Positions 9,827 through 18,577 of a DNA stretch of 64,000 bases are shown in pieces. Position 1 is the stretch's first letter; each line of letters begins with the position of its first letter. Both the position numbers and the translations under genes were made by a program. The notes under the pieces were generated by a model. That model ran no database searches. It saw only the letters and a list, made by a program, of their open reading frames with translations, and was not told the DNA's origin. Origin of the DNA: Hahellaceae bacterium (lineage in GTDB: Bacteria > Pseudomonadota > Gammaproteobacteria > Pseudomonadales > Oleiphilaceae); NCBI GenBank assembly GCA_024234575.1, contig JACKOB010000006.1, forward strand, positions 279,888 through 343,887, given 5' to 3'.

Positions 9827-11281
9827 TTAGGATTCATAGTCTTGCATGTTTACACGTTTTGTTAACCAGTAGTATTGGCTGACAAATCCGTACCAATTGT
9901 TTGTTATTTTACCTCCATTGGTTTTGTACCAACTGTTACAACTTTCACCCCAGACAGAGTGCTGTAGTTTTTCCTGGATGTTCGCATTAAATGCTCGTTG
10001 AAGGTTAGGGCGAACATTTAATGGGCGATTACTGAGTAAAGTCACTTGGCAGGCAGAGTGGATATAACGTATCTGGTTTTCTATCATTGCCAGAATCGAG
10101 TTATGTCCAAGGTTTGTATTTGGACCGTAGATCATAAAAAAATTGGGAAACCCGGAGACAGCCATACCAAGGTAGGCTTCTGCGCCGTCTTTCCACACAT
10201 CAGCAAGTTTTTTTCCAGATAAGCCTGTGACCTGGATTGGCGAAAGAAAGCGCGTGCTTTGAAACCCCGTGGCAAAAATGATCGCGTCCAGATTGGTTAT
10301 TGTCTGTGATGACGTTTTGATGGTGTTCGCACTGACTTCTTCCACTTCGTCGGTAACCAGGGAAACATTTTCCTCGTTAAAGGTAGAAAAATAATTATTC
10401 GAGATCAGAATGCGTTTACATCCCATCAAATAGTCAGGGGTCAGTTTCTTCCTTAATTCTGGCGAGTGCACTTCTTTAGTTAATTTATGCTGAAAGATGT
10501 GGGTAAAAAGTTTCATGGCGAGTTTGTTTCCGCCAAATGCAAAAAATCTCAATTCGTGTTGCCAATAAAGACGCCACCGATCGAGAAGCTGAATTAAAGG
10601 AAATCGCGACTTCAGCGTTTGTTCCCAAGAAGAGTAAGCTCGGTCAGGCTTATTTAGCACGTAAGGGGCAGAGCGCTGAAATACGTAAAGTGCTTTAGCC
10701 TTTTTGGCAACCTCGGGAATCAGCTGCACAGCACTGGCGCCAGAACCGATCACTGCCACGTGCTTGCCGGTCAGGTTGTATTGATGGTCCCATTTTGCCG
10801 AGTGAAATACCTTCCCTTTAAATTCATCCAATCCTTTAATGTGGGGGTATGCTGGCAGACTTAGTTGCCCCGTGGCTGATATGAGAATCTTGCAAATATA
10901 GGTATCACCTGCAGTGGTTGTTACGCGCCAACGCTGTTGCCGTGAGTCATAATCTGCCTGTTGCACTTCGGTGTTTAGATGCACCTTGGAAATAAGGTTC
11001 CATTTTTTCGCACAATGCGCGATGTAGCTGTTTATATCCGTTTGTGGCGCAAACTTTCGTGACCAGGGAAAGTCAGGTTCAAATGAGTATGAATACAGAT
11101 GTGATGGCACATCACAGGCGGCACCGGGATAACTGTTGTCTCGCCAGCAACCACCAATGCTGGCGGCCTTTTCTAAAATGATATAACTTGCCAGTCCGGA
11201 TTTTTGCAGGCGAATCGCCATACCAATTCCACCAAAGCCGCTGCCAATAATCAGTGTGTCTATGTGCGTAGTGCGATCCAT
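9827..11281 (-). CDS. Flavin-dependent (Baeyer-Villiger type) monooxygenase
   Basis: A 484-residue FAD/NADPH enzyme. The FAD Rossmann motif GSGFGGIG is at about residues 13-20. The Baeyer-Villiger fingerprint F-x-G-x3-H-x3-W is exact as FKGKVFHSAKW (about 150-160). A second Rossmann motif GSGASAVQ, for NADPH, is at about 177, and ATGFQ near 345 is the C-terminal ATG motif. The family converts ketones to esters or lactones, or oxidises heteroatoms; the substrate cannot be read from sequence. It is convergent with murB and divergent from the sirtuin gene. No pathway genes adjoin it, and it is an addition relative to the conserved murB block. Confidence 0.88.
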   Translation of the reverse strand: MDRTTHIDTLIIGSGFGGIGMAIRLQKSGLASYIILEKAASIGGCWRDNSYPGAACDVPSHLYSYSFEPDFPWSRKFAPQTDINSYIAHCAKKWNLISKVHLNTEVQQADYDSRQQRWRVTTTAGDTYICKILISATGQLSLPAYPHIKGLDEFKGKVFHSAKWDHQYNLTGKHVAVIGSGASAVQLIPEVAKKAKALYVFQRSAPYVLNKPDRAYSSWEQTLKSRFPLIQLLDRWRLYWQHELRFFAFGGNKLAMKLFTHIFQHKLTKEVHSPELRKKLTPDYLMGCKRILISNNYFSTFNEENVSLVTDEVEEVSANTIKTSSQTITNLDAIIFATGFQSTRFLSPIQVTGLSGKKLADVWKDGAEAYLGMAVSGFPNFFMIYGPNTNLGHNSILAMIENQIRYIHSACQVTLLSNRPLNVRPNLQRAFNANIQEKLQHSVWGESCNSWYKTNGGKITNNWYGFVSQYYWLTKRVNMQDYES

Positions 11282-11461
11282 CTGAGAACTCTTATTGTCG
11301 CTGGAATTTTTTAAGGCGTCGTTTTTACCAATGAGATTAGCTTAAAAGTAATGAGCATCGTTGAAGAGGCTCGATACGGACAAAAAATTGATAGTTTCGG
11401 ACAAATAATAAACCGTCGGCTTTTTGGCCGATGAATAAGGTTCTGATGTAGGGTTTACGCA

Positions 11462-12151
11462 ATGCAAATAACAGTAATTACCGGCGCAGGTGTGAGTGCA
11501 GAGAGCGGGCTGGCAACGTTTAGGGATAAAGGTGGCCTTTGGGATCAGTACGATTTTATGAAACTGGCCAGTATTGAAGGCTGGCAAGCCGACCCGGCAC
11601 AAGTGCTCGCGTTCTATAATGCCAGGCGGCAACAGCTGGTTCGCGCCCAGCCCAACCCCGCACACTACGCCATTGCAGCTTTAGAGCGTTATCATCCGGT
11701 GCAGGTAATCACCCAGAACGTCGATGATCTGCACGAGCGGGCAGGCTCAACGGATGTATTACATCTGCATGGTGAGTTGCTAAAAGCGCGAAGCGTGCTT
11801 AATCGTGATCTTGTGTTTGATATCAGCAATAAGGATATTCAACTGGGTGATTTAGCACCGGACGGTGGTCAACTAAGACCTGATGTTGTCTGGTTTGGCG
11901 AACCTGTACCTAATATGCTTATCGCCGCCGAGCGTATGCAAACTGCTGACAGAGTTCTCGTGATAGGCACTTCGCTATCCGTTTATCCCGCCGCATCTTT
12001 AATCGAATATGTTGATGAATCCGTGCCGGTTGTTATTGTTGATCCCCATTTAGATCATAAATCATTGCTATACCGGCCTAATGTTAAACATATTAAAGAA
12101 AGTGCCGCTGTCGCGGTGCCCTTGCTAGTCGATGCGTGGTCACGCAGCTAA
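11462..12151 (+). CDS. Sir2 family NAD-dependent deacylase without zinc cysteines
   Basis: A 229-residue sirtuin. The NAD-binding start ITGAGVSAESGLATFRD is at residues 4-20, TQNVDDLHERAG contains the catalytic-site Asn and Asp (about 80-91), HLHGEL supplies the catalytic His (about 97), and VVWFGEPVP and IGTSLSVYPAA are present. The Y-x2-R pair in FYNARRQQ (about residues 54-61) is the mark of class III, desuccinylase-type sirtuins. No cysteine occurs anywhere in the protein, so the usual Zn-binding C-x2-C pairs after HGEL are absent. The short replacement segment LLKARSVLNRD keeps the length compact. Protein targets are unknown. It is preceded by a hairpin at about 11412-11432. Confidence 0.88.
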   Translation: MQITVITGAGVSAESGLATFRDKGGLWDQYDFMKLASIEGWQADPAQVLAFYNARRQQLVRAQPNPAHYAIAALERYHPVQVITQNVDDLHERAGSTDVLHLHGELLKARSVLNRDLVFDISNKDIQLGDLAPDGGQLRPDVVWFGEPVPNMLIAAERMQTADRVLVIGTSLSVYPAASLIEYVDESVPVVIVDPHLDHKSLLYRPNVKHIKESAAVAVPLLVDAWSRS

Positions 12152-12362
12152 TGCATGATTACCCTAGTGATTGGGATTCTGTTTCATATGGCGCTATGCT
12201 GATTGTCAGGCGTAACACTAATCATTAAATACTGAACATGTGTAATGGGAAATCTCTGCTTCTTTGTCTGCCATGGCAAACTAAATGAGTCATTCCGAAG
12301 TGGTTATACGTGGCAATCTCAAGGCCATTTTTTAGAAGGTCAAATAACTCAGGGAGAGAAAA

Positions 12363-13919
12363 ATGAGCAATAATTCCAGCCCACGACTAACGATTAGTAC
12401 TGGTGATATCCCTTTTCCTGTTCGTAAAGGTGGTGATAACCCCAGTCATAGACCAGCGAACGCAAAGCATTGCTATATCACTGTGCTAGCAGATTTTAGT
12501 GGTCGTAATAATCGGCGGCAACTGGATGTGGATGCTATTGCCAGGCGAAAATTAGTAGAAGTAGACCGTGATAACTTTGATGATGTATTTGCCGCTATGA
12601 ATGTTCAGTTGCAACTGGCTATCACAGATGGCGTCATTACTTTCAATGAATTGGATGACTTGCATCCGGACACCCTCTACCAGCACATCGCCTTGTTTGA
12701 CAAATTGAGGCAGCTTCGAAAACGCTTGCAAAACAGTAATACTTTTTCCGCAGCAGCTGAAGAGATGAAAGGCTGGCAAGGAGACTACGCAGCACAGCTT
12801 GCGAAAAGAAATGATAGCGACGCAGCCAAAAAAGACACGCGGATAATTGATGAAAGCAACACCGCTGATTTGTTAGATGCAATTCTATCCGGGCAAGAAG
12901 TCAGTGTGAGTGGGCCCGAGTGTGATATCGATGCGCTGGCAAGGTCGATAGTCGCGCCCTTTTTAACCGATGCACCAGATCCAAGGCAGAATGATATGAT
13001 TGCTGCCGTTGATGATGCAACGAGTTCGCTGATGCGCAAGGTTATGCATGTCAGTGACTTTCAAAAGCTGGAGAGCACCTGGCAGAATCTTTACCAAATG
13101 GTGAGGCGTCTTGAAACAGACAGCAAACTGAAAATATTTATCTGTGATCTCAGTCAGCAAGAGCTGGCGGCAGATGCTACTGCCGTAGATTCGCTTGAAG
13201 ACACGCAGACCTACAAGTTGTTAGTCAGTCAACGACAGCAAGAAGGCCAGAAAGCTATCTCTATCGTGATGGCCGATTATTATATTGCCGATAGCGTTGA
13301 AGATATACGCGTTGCCGGTACGTTGGCCGGGATTGCCGCCACGCTTGGCGCTTCAGCGATGGCTGGTGGCTCTGAGAAGCTGGCAGGTTGCAACGCGCTG
13401 TCGAAGCAAGAAGATGTCTCTGACTGGCACTATAACCTTGATGCAGAAGTGGCAAGCGCCTGGAGCTCGTTGCGCTCCGCCGAAGTTTCCCGGCATCTAT
13501 CTTTGGTTGTTCCCAGGGTATTAAGCCGTATACCCTACGGCAAGCGCGGCGGTACCGTAAACGCCTTTGATTATGAAGAAGTGCCTTCCTGCAACGGCCA
13601 TGAGTACTTTTTGTGGGGTAATGGTGCCTGGTATCTGGCCATGCTGGTGGGTCTTAATTTTAGTCAATTTGGCTGGTCTTTTACCGGGCAGGCAGCGTTA
13701 ACTATCGATCGATTACCGCTGTACGTCTACCTTGATGCAGAGGGAGATTCAAACGTCGTGCCGTGCGCCGAAATAGCTATGAATGACCAGACTGCGAAAG
13801 CGCTGCGTAATGCAGGGCTAAGTGTTATCCGCTCTATCCTCAATAAAGATAGTATTTTAGTTCCAGCTTTTACTTCCGTAGCCAGTGGTGATGAAAAACT
13901 GTTGGGCATGATGGAATAA
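12363..13919 (+). CDS. Orphan fused TssB-TssC-like contractile sheath protein
   Basis: A 518-residue protein. Residues about 1-140 resemble the small type VI sheath subunit TssB/VipA: ITVLADFSGR, VDRDNFDDVFAAM, and the paired ITFNELDDLHPDTLYQHI with LRKRLQN. Residues about 185-500 resemble TssC/VipB: HVSDFQKLESTWQNLYQMVR, LKIFICDLS, MADYYIADS, VVPRVLSRIPYG, and FLWGNGAWYLAMLVGLNFSQFGW. The C-terminal block seen in full TssC proteins is missing. No other type VI genes (tssA, tssK, tssJLM, hcp, vgrG, clpV) are in the window. The ATG follows GGGAGA by five bases. The next gene, 97 bases on, is a hybrid kinase, which suggests co-expression. Function unknown; the sheath relation is seen in sequence, and any contractile role is inference. 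Confidence 0.75.
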   Translation: MSNNSSPRLTISTGDIPFPVRKGGDNPSHRPANAKHCYITVLADFSGRNNRRQLDVDAIARRKLVEVDRDNFDDVFAAMNVQLQLAITDGVITFNELDDLHPDTLYQHIALFDKLRQLRKRLQNSNTFSAAAEEMKGWQGDYAAQLAKRNDSDAAKKDTRIIDESNTADLLDAILSGQEVSVSGPECDIDALARSIVAPFLTDAPDPRQNDMIAAVDDATSSLMRKVMHVSDFQKLESTWQNLYQMVRRLETDSKLKIFICDLSQQELAADATAVDSLEDTQTYKLLVSQRQQEGQKAISIVMADYYIADSVEDIRVAGTLAGIAATLGASAMAGGSEKLAGCNALSKQEDVSDWHYNLDAEVASAWSSLRSAEVSRHLSLVVPRVLSRIPYGKRGGTVNAFDYEEVPSCNGHEYFLWGNGAWYLAMLVGLNFSQFGWSFTGQAALTIDRLPLYVYLDAEGDSNVVPCAEIAMNDQTAKALRNAGLSVIRSILNKDSILVPAFTSVASGDEKLLGMME

Positions 13920-14016
13920 CCAAGAAGAGACTTTCGGCATTACCAATGGGAAAAGTGAATAAATGACGGGCTGAACTATACTGAGCCTATCCGCTTTTCT
14001 CATGGGCACGCAGTGA

Positions 14017-16656
14017 ATGCTTGAAACATTAAGACAACAGGTACAGGCACCCAAAGCCAAGTCTGTTGTTAATGATTACCCTTTGCGAATTATCGCCTGT
14101 GGCATTGTATTAATGCTGCATTTACGGGTGTTGCCAGAAGACACCACGGCGGGCGTTTGGCTGTTTGTTATTTTACATACCATTCTTTATCCCCATTTAG
14201 CTTTCTTTTTTTCCACCACCAGGCGTCAGGAAGCCCGCAATGTCATTGTTGATGCGTTTGCCTACGGCTGTTGTGTCGCACTTTGGGGGTTTGCACCGCT
14301 GCTGGTAACCATTTTTACTGCCGGTGCGTTAATGACGACCCTTGCCGCCGGTGGCATTCCTTTTTTCGTGGTTTCTTCCGGGCTGTTTATTCTTGGTGCC
14401 TTGGTAGTCGGCATGCTAAATGGTTTCTACTTTCTTGATCAGCTTGACCCTGTCACAGAAGTGTTCGCTTATATCGGCTTAACCCTTTACACATGGAGTC
14501 TGGGTTACATGACGTTTAGAGTAAATGCCCAGCTGGACAGCACCAAAAAGAACTTATCCAGGCAAAAAACAGTGGTTGAAGACGTAAATATTCTGGCGGA
14601 AGCATTAAACAGCCAACTGAATTTTGATGAGGTTATGAATACGGCGATGTCCGCGTTTAATCGGATCTCACCAGTGGAAGAAGTGTTTATTATTCTGATC
14701 GATAAAAACAAGCAGGTTGCCTCATTGCAGCACCTTTATGGTGAGGCAATAAATGATGAAGAAAGAGACCTGTTGCGGGACCTTTCATTTTCCCTTGAGG
14801 ATGATAAAAACAGCGTCTTCGTTATTCCGCTATTAACCAAAAAACAGCTCTATATTCCTAAGATAAGTCGGGAAAATGTAGCGAAGTCGGCCAAAGTAGA
14901 TCAAAGCCTGTATGACTTTAAGCCATCCTGCTCGCTGGCATCTTTTCCTATTTTTATAAGAGGTGAGGTGGTGGGTGGCCTGACATTTGTTAACTACAAC
15001 ACCCCTTTGAATCTTGACGCAGCGCAGCTTGATACGTTATCCAAGTATGTCATTCATGTGGGCTCGGCGATTCGAAACGCGCAACTCTACGAAGAAGCGA
15101 AACAGGCCAGACTGCAGGCCGAACGATCCGAGCAAGTGAAAGCACGCTTTTTAGCAAATATGAGCCACGAGATAAGATCCCCCATGACGGCGATTATCGG
15201 CTACTCAGAAGCACTACTCGAAGAAAATTTGCCAGAAGAAGAACGGGAAAAGTTCACGCAAGTCGTTATCCGTAGCGGGCAGCATCTGATGTCGGTGATA
15301 AATGACGTTTTGGATTTGTCTAAAATAGAATCAGAGAAGCTAGAGGTCGAACAGATACCTGTAGAGATGTCTGTGATTGTCGAAGCGGTACGTTCTCAAA
15401 TTGGACTCAAAGCACACGAAAAAGGGTTGAAGTTCTTAGTTGAAATTAAAACCCCCGTACCCAAGCTGTTTTATTCCGACCCTACGCGTATAAAGCAGGT
15501 TTTATTTAATCTGGGTAGCAATGCGATTAAATTTACGGAGTCTGGCTCGGTAATTCTTAGGGTGGAGTATGTAAAACAAAACAACCAGTTACGCTTTTCT
15601 ATGATTGATTCCGGGATAGGTCTAACCATTGAGCAGCAAGCGAAAATATTCCAGCCCTTCTCCCAGGCAGATACGTCTACATCCAGGCAGTATGGCGGTA
15701 CGGGTTTAGGGTTATCAATATCTAAAGAGCTCGCCAGTTTGCTGGGCGGTAGCCTGACATTAGATAGTGATTTTGGTCAGGGTAGTACTTTTACGTTAAC
15801 CGTTAATCCGGGTGAGCTAGATGCAGTAGAGTGGTTTGAAACCGACACGCAGTGGCAGTCGCTGATCGCAGACTCAAACGGCCACAGTGTCTCACCGCTA
15901 ACTATTCCCCATCTTAAAGGGAACGTTCTTATCGTTGACGATAATATCGAAAACCTGAATTTGGCCGTACGTATTCTTGAAGAAACAGGACTTCACGCTA
16001 CTGCGCTGCATGGTAGTGGCAGTGTTGAGAGTATTTTAGCGGACCAGATATTTGATCTTATTTTGTTAGATATCCAAATGCCAATCATTGACGGCGAGTC
16101 TTTAATTAAAAAAATCCGTGAAAGTGGATACAAAAATGCAGTTATCGCGTTTACCGCAAACGTTATGCAAAGTCAGGTAGAGAAATATTACCGTATCGGC
16201 TTTGACGATTTTATCGCTAAACCCATTAACCGCGCAGAGTTGTACGAAAAAATTCAACATTGTTTGCAGAGGGGCAACCAAACGCTTTGCGGCAGCGTTT
16301 TGCTGGTTGATGACAATTTGGTAAATCGAACATTGATTGAGCGCATAATTCATCAAACGTCCCCACACATCGAGATCGCATTGGCAGCAAACGGCGTCGA
16401 GGCACTTTCGTTGGCATCAAAGCAATCATTTGATTTAGTTCTCATGGATATGGAAATGCCTGTTATGGGAGGGGTCGAGGCGGTGATTGCTTTACGCGAG
16501 AGAGGATACAAGAGCACAATTTATATGTTAACCGGCAATGTTGGTCCTGCTGATCAGCTAAAAACAAAACAAGCAGGTGCTGACGGCCATATGGCAAAGC
16601 CTGTTGATAAAACCCGTCTTCAAAAAATCATTGGGCAATATTTGAGCAGGAAGTAA
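14017..16656 (+). CDS. MASE2-GAF hybrid histidine kinase with two receiver domains
   Basis: An 879-residue inner-membrane sensor kinase. The N-terminal multi-helix region (about residues 20-170) resembles the MASE2 domain. It is followed by a GAF-like domain (about 190-355) and a short coiled coil. HisKA has the phospho-acceptor His in ANMSHEIRSPM (about 385), and the ATPase domain has the N box NLGSNAIKF and G boxes DSGIGL and GGTGLGLSI. Two receiver domains follow: LIVDDN with phospho-site LLDIQMP, and LLVDDN with LMDMEMP. No Hpt domain or output regulator is adjacent, so it may pass phosphate to a distant partner. It follows the TssB-TssC fusion gene and ends with a good intrinsic terminator. 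Confidence 0.88.
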   Translation: MLETLRQQVQAPKAKSVVNDYPLRIIACGIVLMLHLRVLPEDTTAGVWLFVILHTILYPHLAFFFSTTRRQEARNVIVDAFAYGCCVALWGFAPLLVTIFTAGALMTTLAAGGIPFFVVSSGLFILGALVVGMLNGFYFLDQLDPVTEVFAYIGLTLYTWSLGYMTFRVNAQLDSTKKNLSRQKTVVEDVNILAEALNSQLNFDEVMNTAMSAFNRISPVEEVFIILIDKNKQVASLQHLYGEAINDEERDLLRDLSFSLEDDKNSVFVIPLLTKKQLYIPKISRENVAKSAKVDQSLYDFKPSCSLASFPIFIRGEVVGGLTFVNYNTPLNLDAAQLDTLSKYVIHVGSAIRNAQLYEEAKQARLQAERSEQVKARFLANMSHEIRSPMTAIIGYSEALLEENLPEEEREKFTQVVIRSGQHLMSVINDVLDLSKIESEKLEVEQIPVEMSVIVEAVRSQIGLKAHEKGLKFLVEIKTPVPKLFYSDPTRIKQVLFNLGSNAIKFTESGSVILRVEYVKQNNQLRFSMIDSGIGLTIEQQAKIFQPFSQADTSTSRQYGGTGLGLSISKELASLLGGSLTLDSDFGQGSTFTLTVNPGELDAVEWFETDTQWQSLIADSNGHSVSPLTIPHLKGNVLIVDDNIENLNLAVRILEETGLHATALHGSGSVESILADQIFDLILLDIQMPIIDGESLIKKIRESGYKNAVIAFTANVMQSQVEKYYRIGFDDFIAKPINRAELYEKIQHCLQRGNQTLCGSVLLVDDNLVNRTLIERIIHQTSPHIEIALAANGVEALSLASKQSFDLVLMDMEMPVMGGVEAVIALRERGYKSTIYMLTGNVGPADQLKTKQAGADGHMAKPVDKTRLQKIIGQYLSRK

Positions 16657-16658
16657 AT

Positions 16659-16684
16659 GGCGTTGTTATCGCTAGCGCCTTTTT
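16659..16684 (+). terminator. Intrinsic terminator after hybrid kinase
   Basis: GGCGTT (16659-16664) pairs with AGCGCC (16674-16679), with one G-T pair, followed by five T. It lies three bases after the kinase stop codon and so ends the TssBC-kinase unit before the small peptide gene. Confidence 0.6.
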
Positions 16685-16826
16685 GTTTGCTGTTGCATTT
16701 CTATCATATCGCGTCCCGGTTAGTATTTTTTCGGTAAGAGAGAAACGCATGACTTTAGTCAAGCCAGGTTAGCCCTGGCTGACGTATTATCGCCCTGACT
16801 GATTCATTTCTCGTAAGGAGTGTAAT

Positions 16827-16919
16827 ATGGGATGTTGTGGTGGATGTGGCGGCGGCTCTAGCCAGCCAGAAAAAGATAAAGATGCAGTAGAAAAAGAGAA
16901 AGAAAAACCAAAGAACTAA
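16827..16919 (+). CDS. 30-residue Cys/Gly-rich, Lys/Glu-tailed small protein
   Basis: A short ORF with ATG at 16827 encodes 30 residues. The N-terminus MGCCGGCGGGSS has three Cys among seven Gly, and the highly charged tail (residues 14-30) is rich in Lys and Glu and ends PKN. A strong AAGGAG site lies seven bases before the ATG, and an inverted repeat that can form a hairpin follows the stop, so it has the look of a real transcription unit. No function is recognised. A Cys-rich head could bind metal or be oxidised to disulfides, and a charged tail would keep it soluble; both are guesses. Too short for ordinary gene callers. Confidence 0.6.
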   Translation: MGCCGGCGGGSSQPEKDKDAVEKEKEKPKN

Positions 16920-16928
16920 GTAAAAGCG

Positions 16929-16968
16929 ATACCAGCCGGGTAGTTAGTTAAGATATGCCGGCTGGTAT
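16929..16968. terminator. Bidirectional hairpin between small ORF and MATE gene
   Basis: ATACCAGCCGG (16929-16939) is a perfect 11-base inverted repeat of CCGGCTGGTAT (16958-16968), with an 18-base loop. It overlaps the stop codon of the minus-strand MATE gene. There is no clear T-run on either side, so termination is plausible but not certain. Confidence 0.5.
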
Positions 16969-18333
16969 TGTTAACTCATTAATTGCTCGTTGTTTTTCAA
17001 TTAACTGGGTGATTGTTTTTCTATAAGTCAGCCATGCCAGTAATCCTGCCATAATATTCCCCAAAAAAGCACCGCAGAATATACCTGTCAAACCGTACAT
17101 CTTTGCACCAAGCCACAATAACGGCAAGTAGCAAACGAAGAGCCGTACAAGCGAAATCAGCAACGCTCGCAGTGGCATCCCCAGCGCGTTACAAACCGAC
17201 ACCATCAGCATGCAGATTCCCAGCGCACTATAACTGAATGGCACAAGTTGCATGTAGCTGACGACAATGGATGAAATGTCCAAGTCAGCAGAGAGTAATG
17301 GGGCAATAAGACCGGACGTGACCAACCAGATCAAACCGATCAAAAGCTGCCAGACAAGTACGAAGGAGGCGGCTATCTTTACCAGTTTATCTATGTCATT
17401 GAACTTGTTTTTTCCTAAAAGCTTTCCCACCATCGGCGGTAGGGACATTGTTAGAGCTAACACAACGACAATCGAGAAAAACTCCAGCCGTGTACCCAGC
17501 CCCCAGGCTGCAACGACAGTGGCGCCATAGGCGGCAATAATTGCAGTGGCCAGCATGGCAGACAACGCTGGCATAAACTGGCTGAGCGTGGCCGGCATAG
17601 TGATGGCGTTTAATTGCTTCACCGCCAGCGTCAATTTGGTCTTGTTGGCTGTAAATGACACCCAGCCATTAATATAAATTTGACGAAATACAACTACACC
17701 GCCGATAAGAAATGACGTTATTGATGCGTATGCGGCCCCCGGAAGTCCAAAATCAAAATAAAATATAAATATCGGGTCGAGGGCGATGTTTAGCAAGCTG
17801 CAGAATACCATCACCAGCCCTGGTAAAAGCGTGTTGCCGTTCGCCCGTGAAATGCTGTATCCGAAATAGAGCATCGCTCCAGTCCACGCACTAAAAAGCC
17901 ACGGATGCCAATACTCAATGATGGTTGGTAACAAAAACGCTTCGGCGCCCAGAGCAGTGGCTACTGTGACTTTAAAGAACCAAAGCGACAGACAGGTGAG
18001 AGCGATCACCAGTGCTCCCATCAATATAACTACTCCCCCCAGATTTTTTGCATGGGCTATATCCTCTTGGCCAAGCGCTCTAGATATAACAGCCGTCGTA
18101 GCAATGCCAAGCCCAACCTGAATCCCGATAATCAGTTGATAAACTGGTATGGTAAAGCCCAGAGCAGCTAGCGGGTCGACGCCGAGTTGCCCGATAAAAG
18201 CGCTGTCTACCAACTGAAAACTCATCAGTGACAAAACGCCGAAAAGCATTGGCCATGTCATCCTGAAAAGAGACCGACTCGAGGTTTCTTCGCTGAGAAG
18301 GCTTTTGGCGGATTGGGTTGATGGGTTGTTCAT
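16948..18333 (-). CDS. MATE family multidrug/metabolite exporter
   Basis: A 461-residue inner-membrane protein with about 12 hydrophobic helices in two similar halves. The family marks include MTWPMLFGVLSLMSFQLVDSAFIGQLG-like TM1 residues near the N-terminus and, in the second half, PATLSQFMPALSAMLATAIIAAYG. MATE proteins export cationic drugs or metabolites using a sodium or proton gradient. The substrate is unknown. It is transcribed alone, towards the kinase cluster. Its start is followed on the other side by 244 bases that separate it from the ATP-grasp gene. Confidence 0.88.
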   Translation of the reverse strand: MNNPSTQSAKSLLSEETSSRSLFRMTWPMLFGVLSLMSFQLVDSAFIGQLGVDPLAALGFTIPVYQLIIGIQVGLGIATTAVISRALGQEDIAHAKNLGGVVILMGALVIALTCLSLWFFKVTVATALGAEAFLLPTIIEYWHPWLFSAWTGAMLYFGYSISRANGNTLLPGLVMVFCSLLNIALDPIFIFYFDFGLPGAAYASITSFLIGGVVVFRQIYINGWVSFTANKTKLTLAVKQLNAITMPATLSQFMPALSAMLATAIIAAYGATVVAAWGLGTRLEFFSIVVVLALTMSLPPMVGKLLGKNKFNDIDKLVKIAASFVLVWQLLIGLIWLVTSGLIAPLLSADLDISSIVVSYMQLVPFSYSALGICMLMVSVCNALGMPLRALLISLVRLFVCYLPLLWLGAKMYGLTGIFCGAFLGNIMAGLLAWLTYRKTITQLIEKQRAINELTIPAGIS

Positions 18334-18577
18334 GTCAGTACCAGCATAGAAGAGAGGTTGTTTAGCAAGATTTCTCTTGGTAAAGCGTATTGATTGTACG
18401 GCAATTTGCTAAAGTTTAATCAACAGAGATATCTCTTTTCTAATTTGAGTGTTTTAACGAATGAATATTTCTGGCATTGTATAAATGTCTGGATTGTACA
18501 TTGGCGTGGGCTATTGGTGTCTTTAAGATCAATGACCTAAACTGATAATCAAACTTACCTACTTATGTTGAGTAAAT

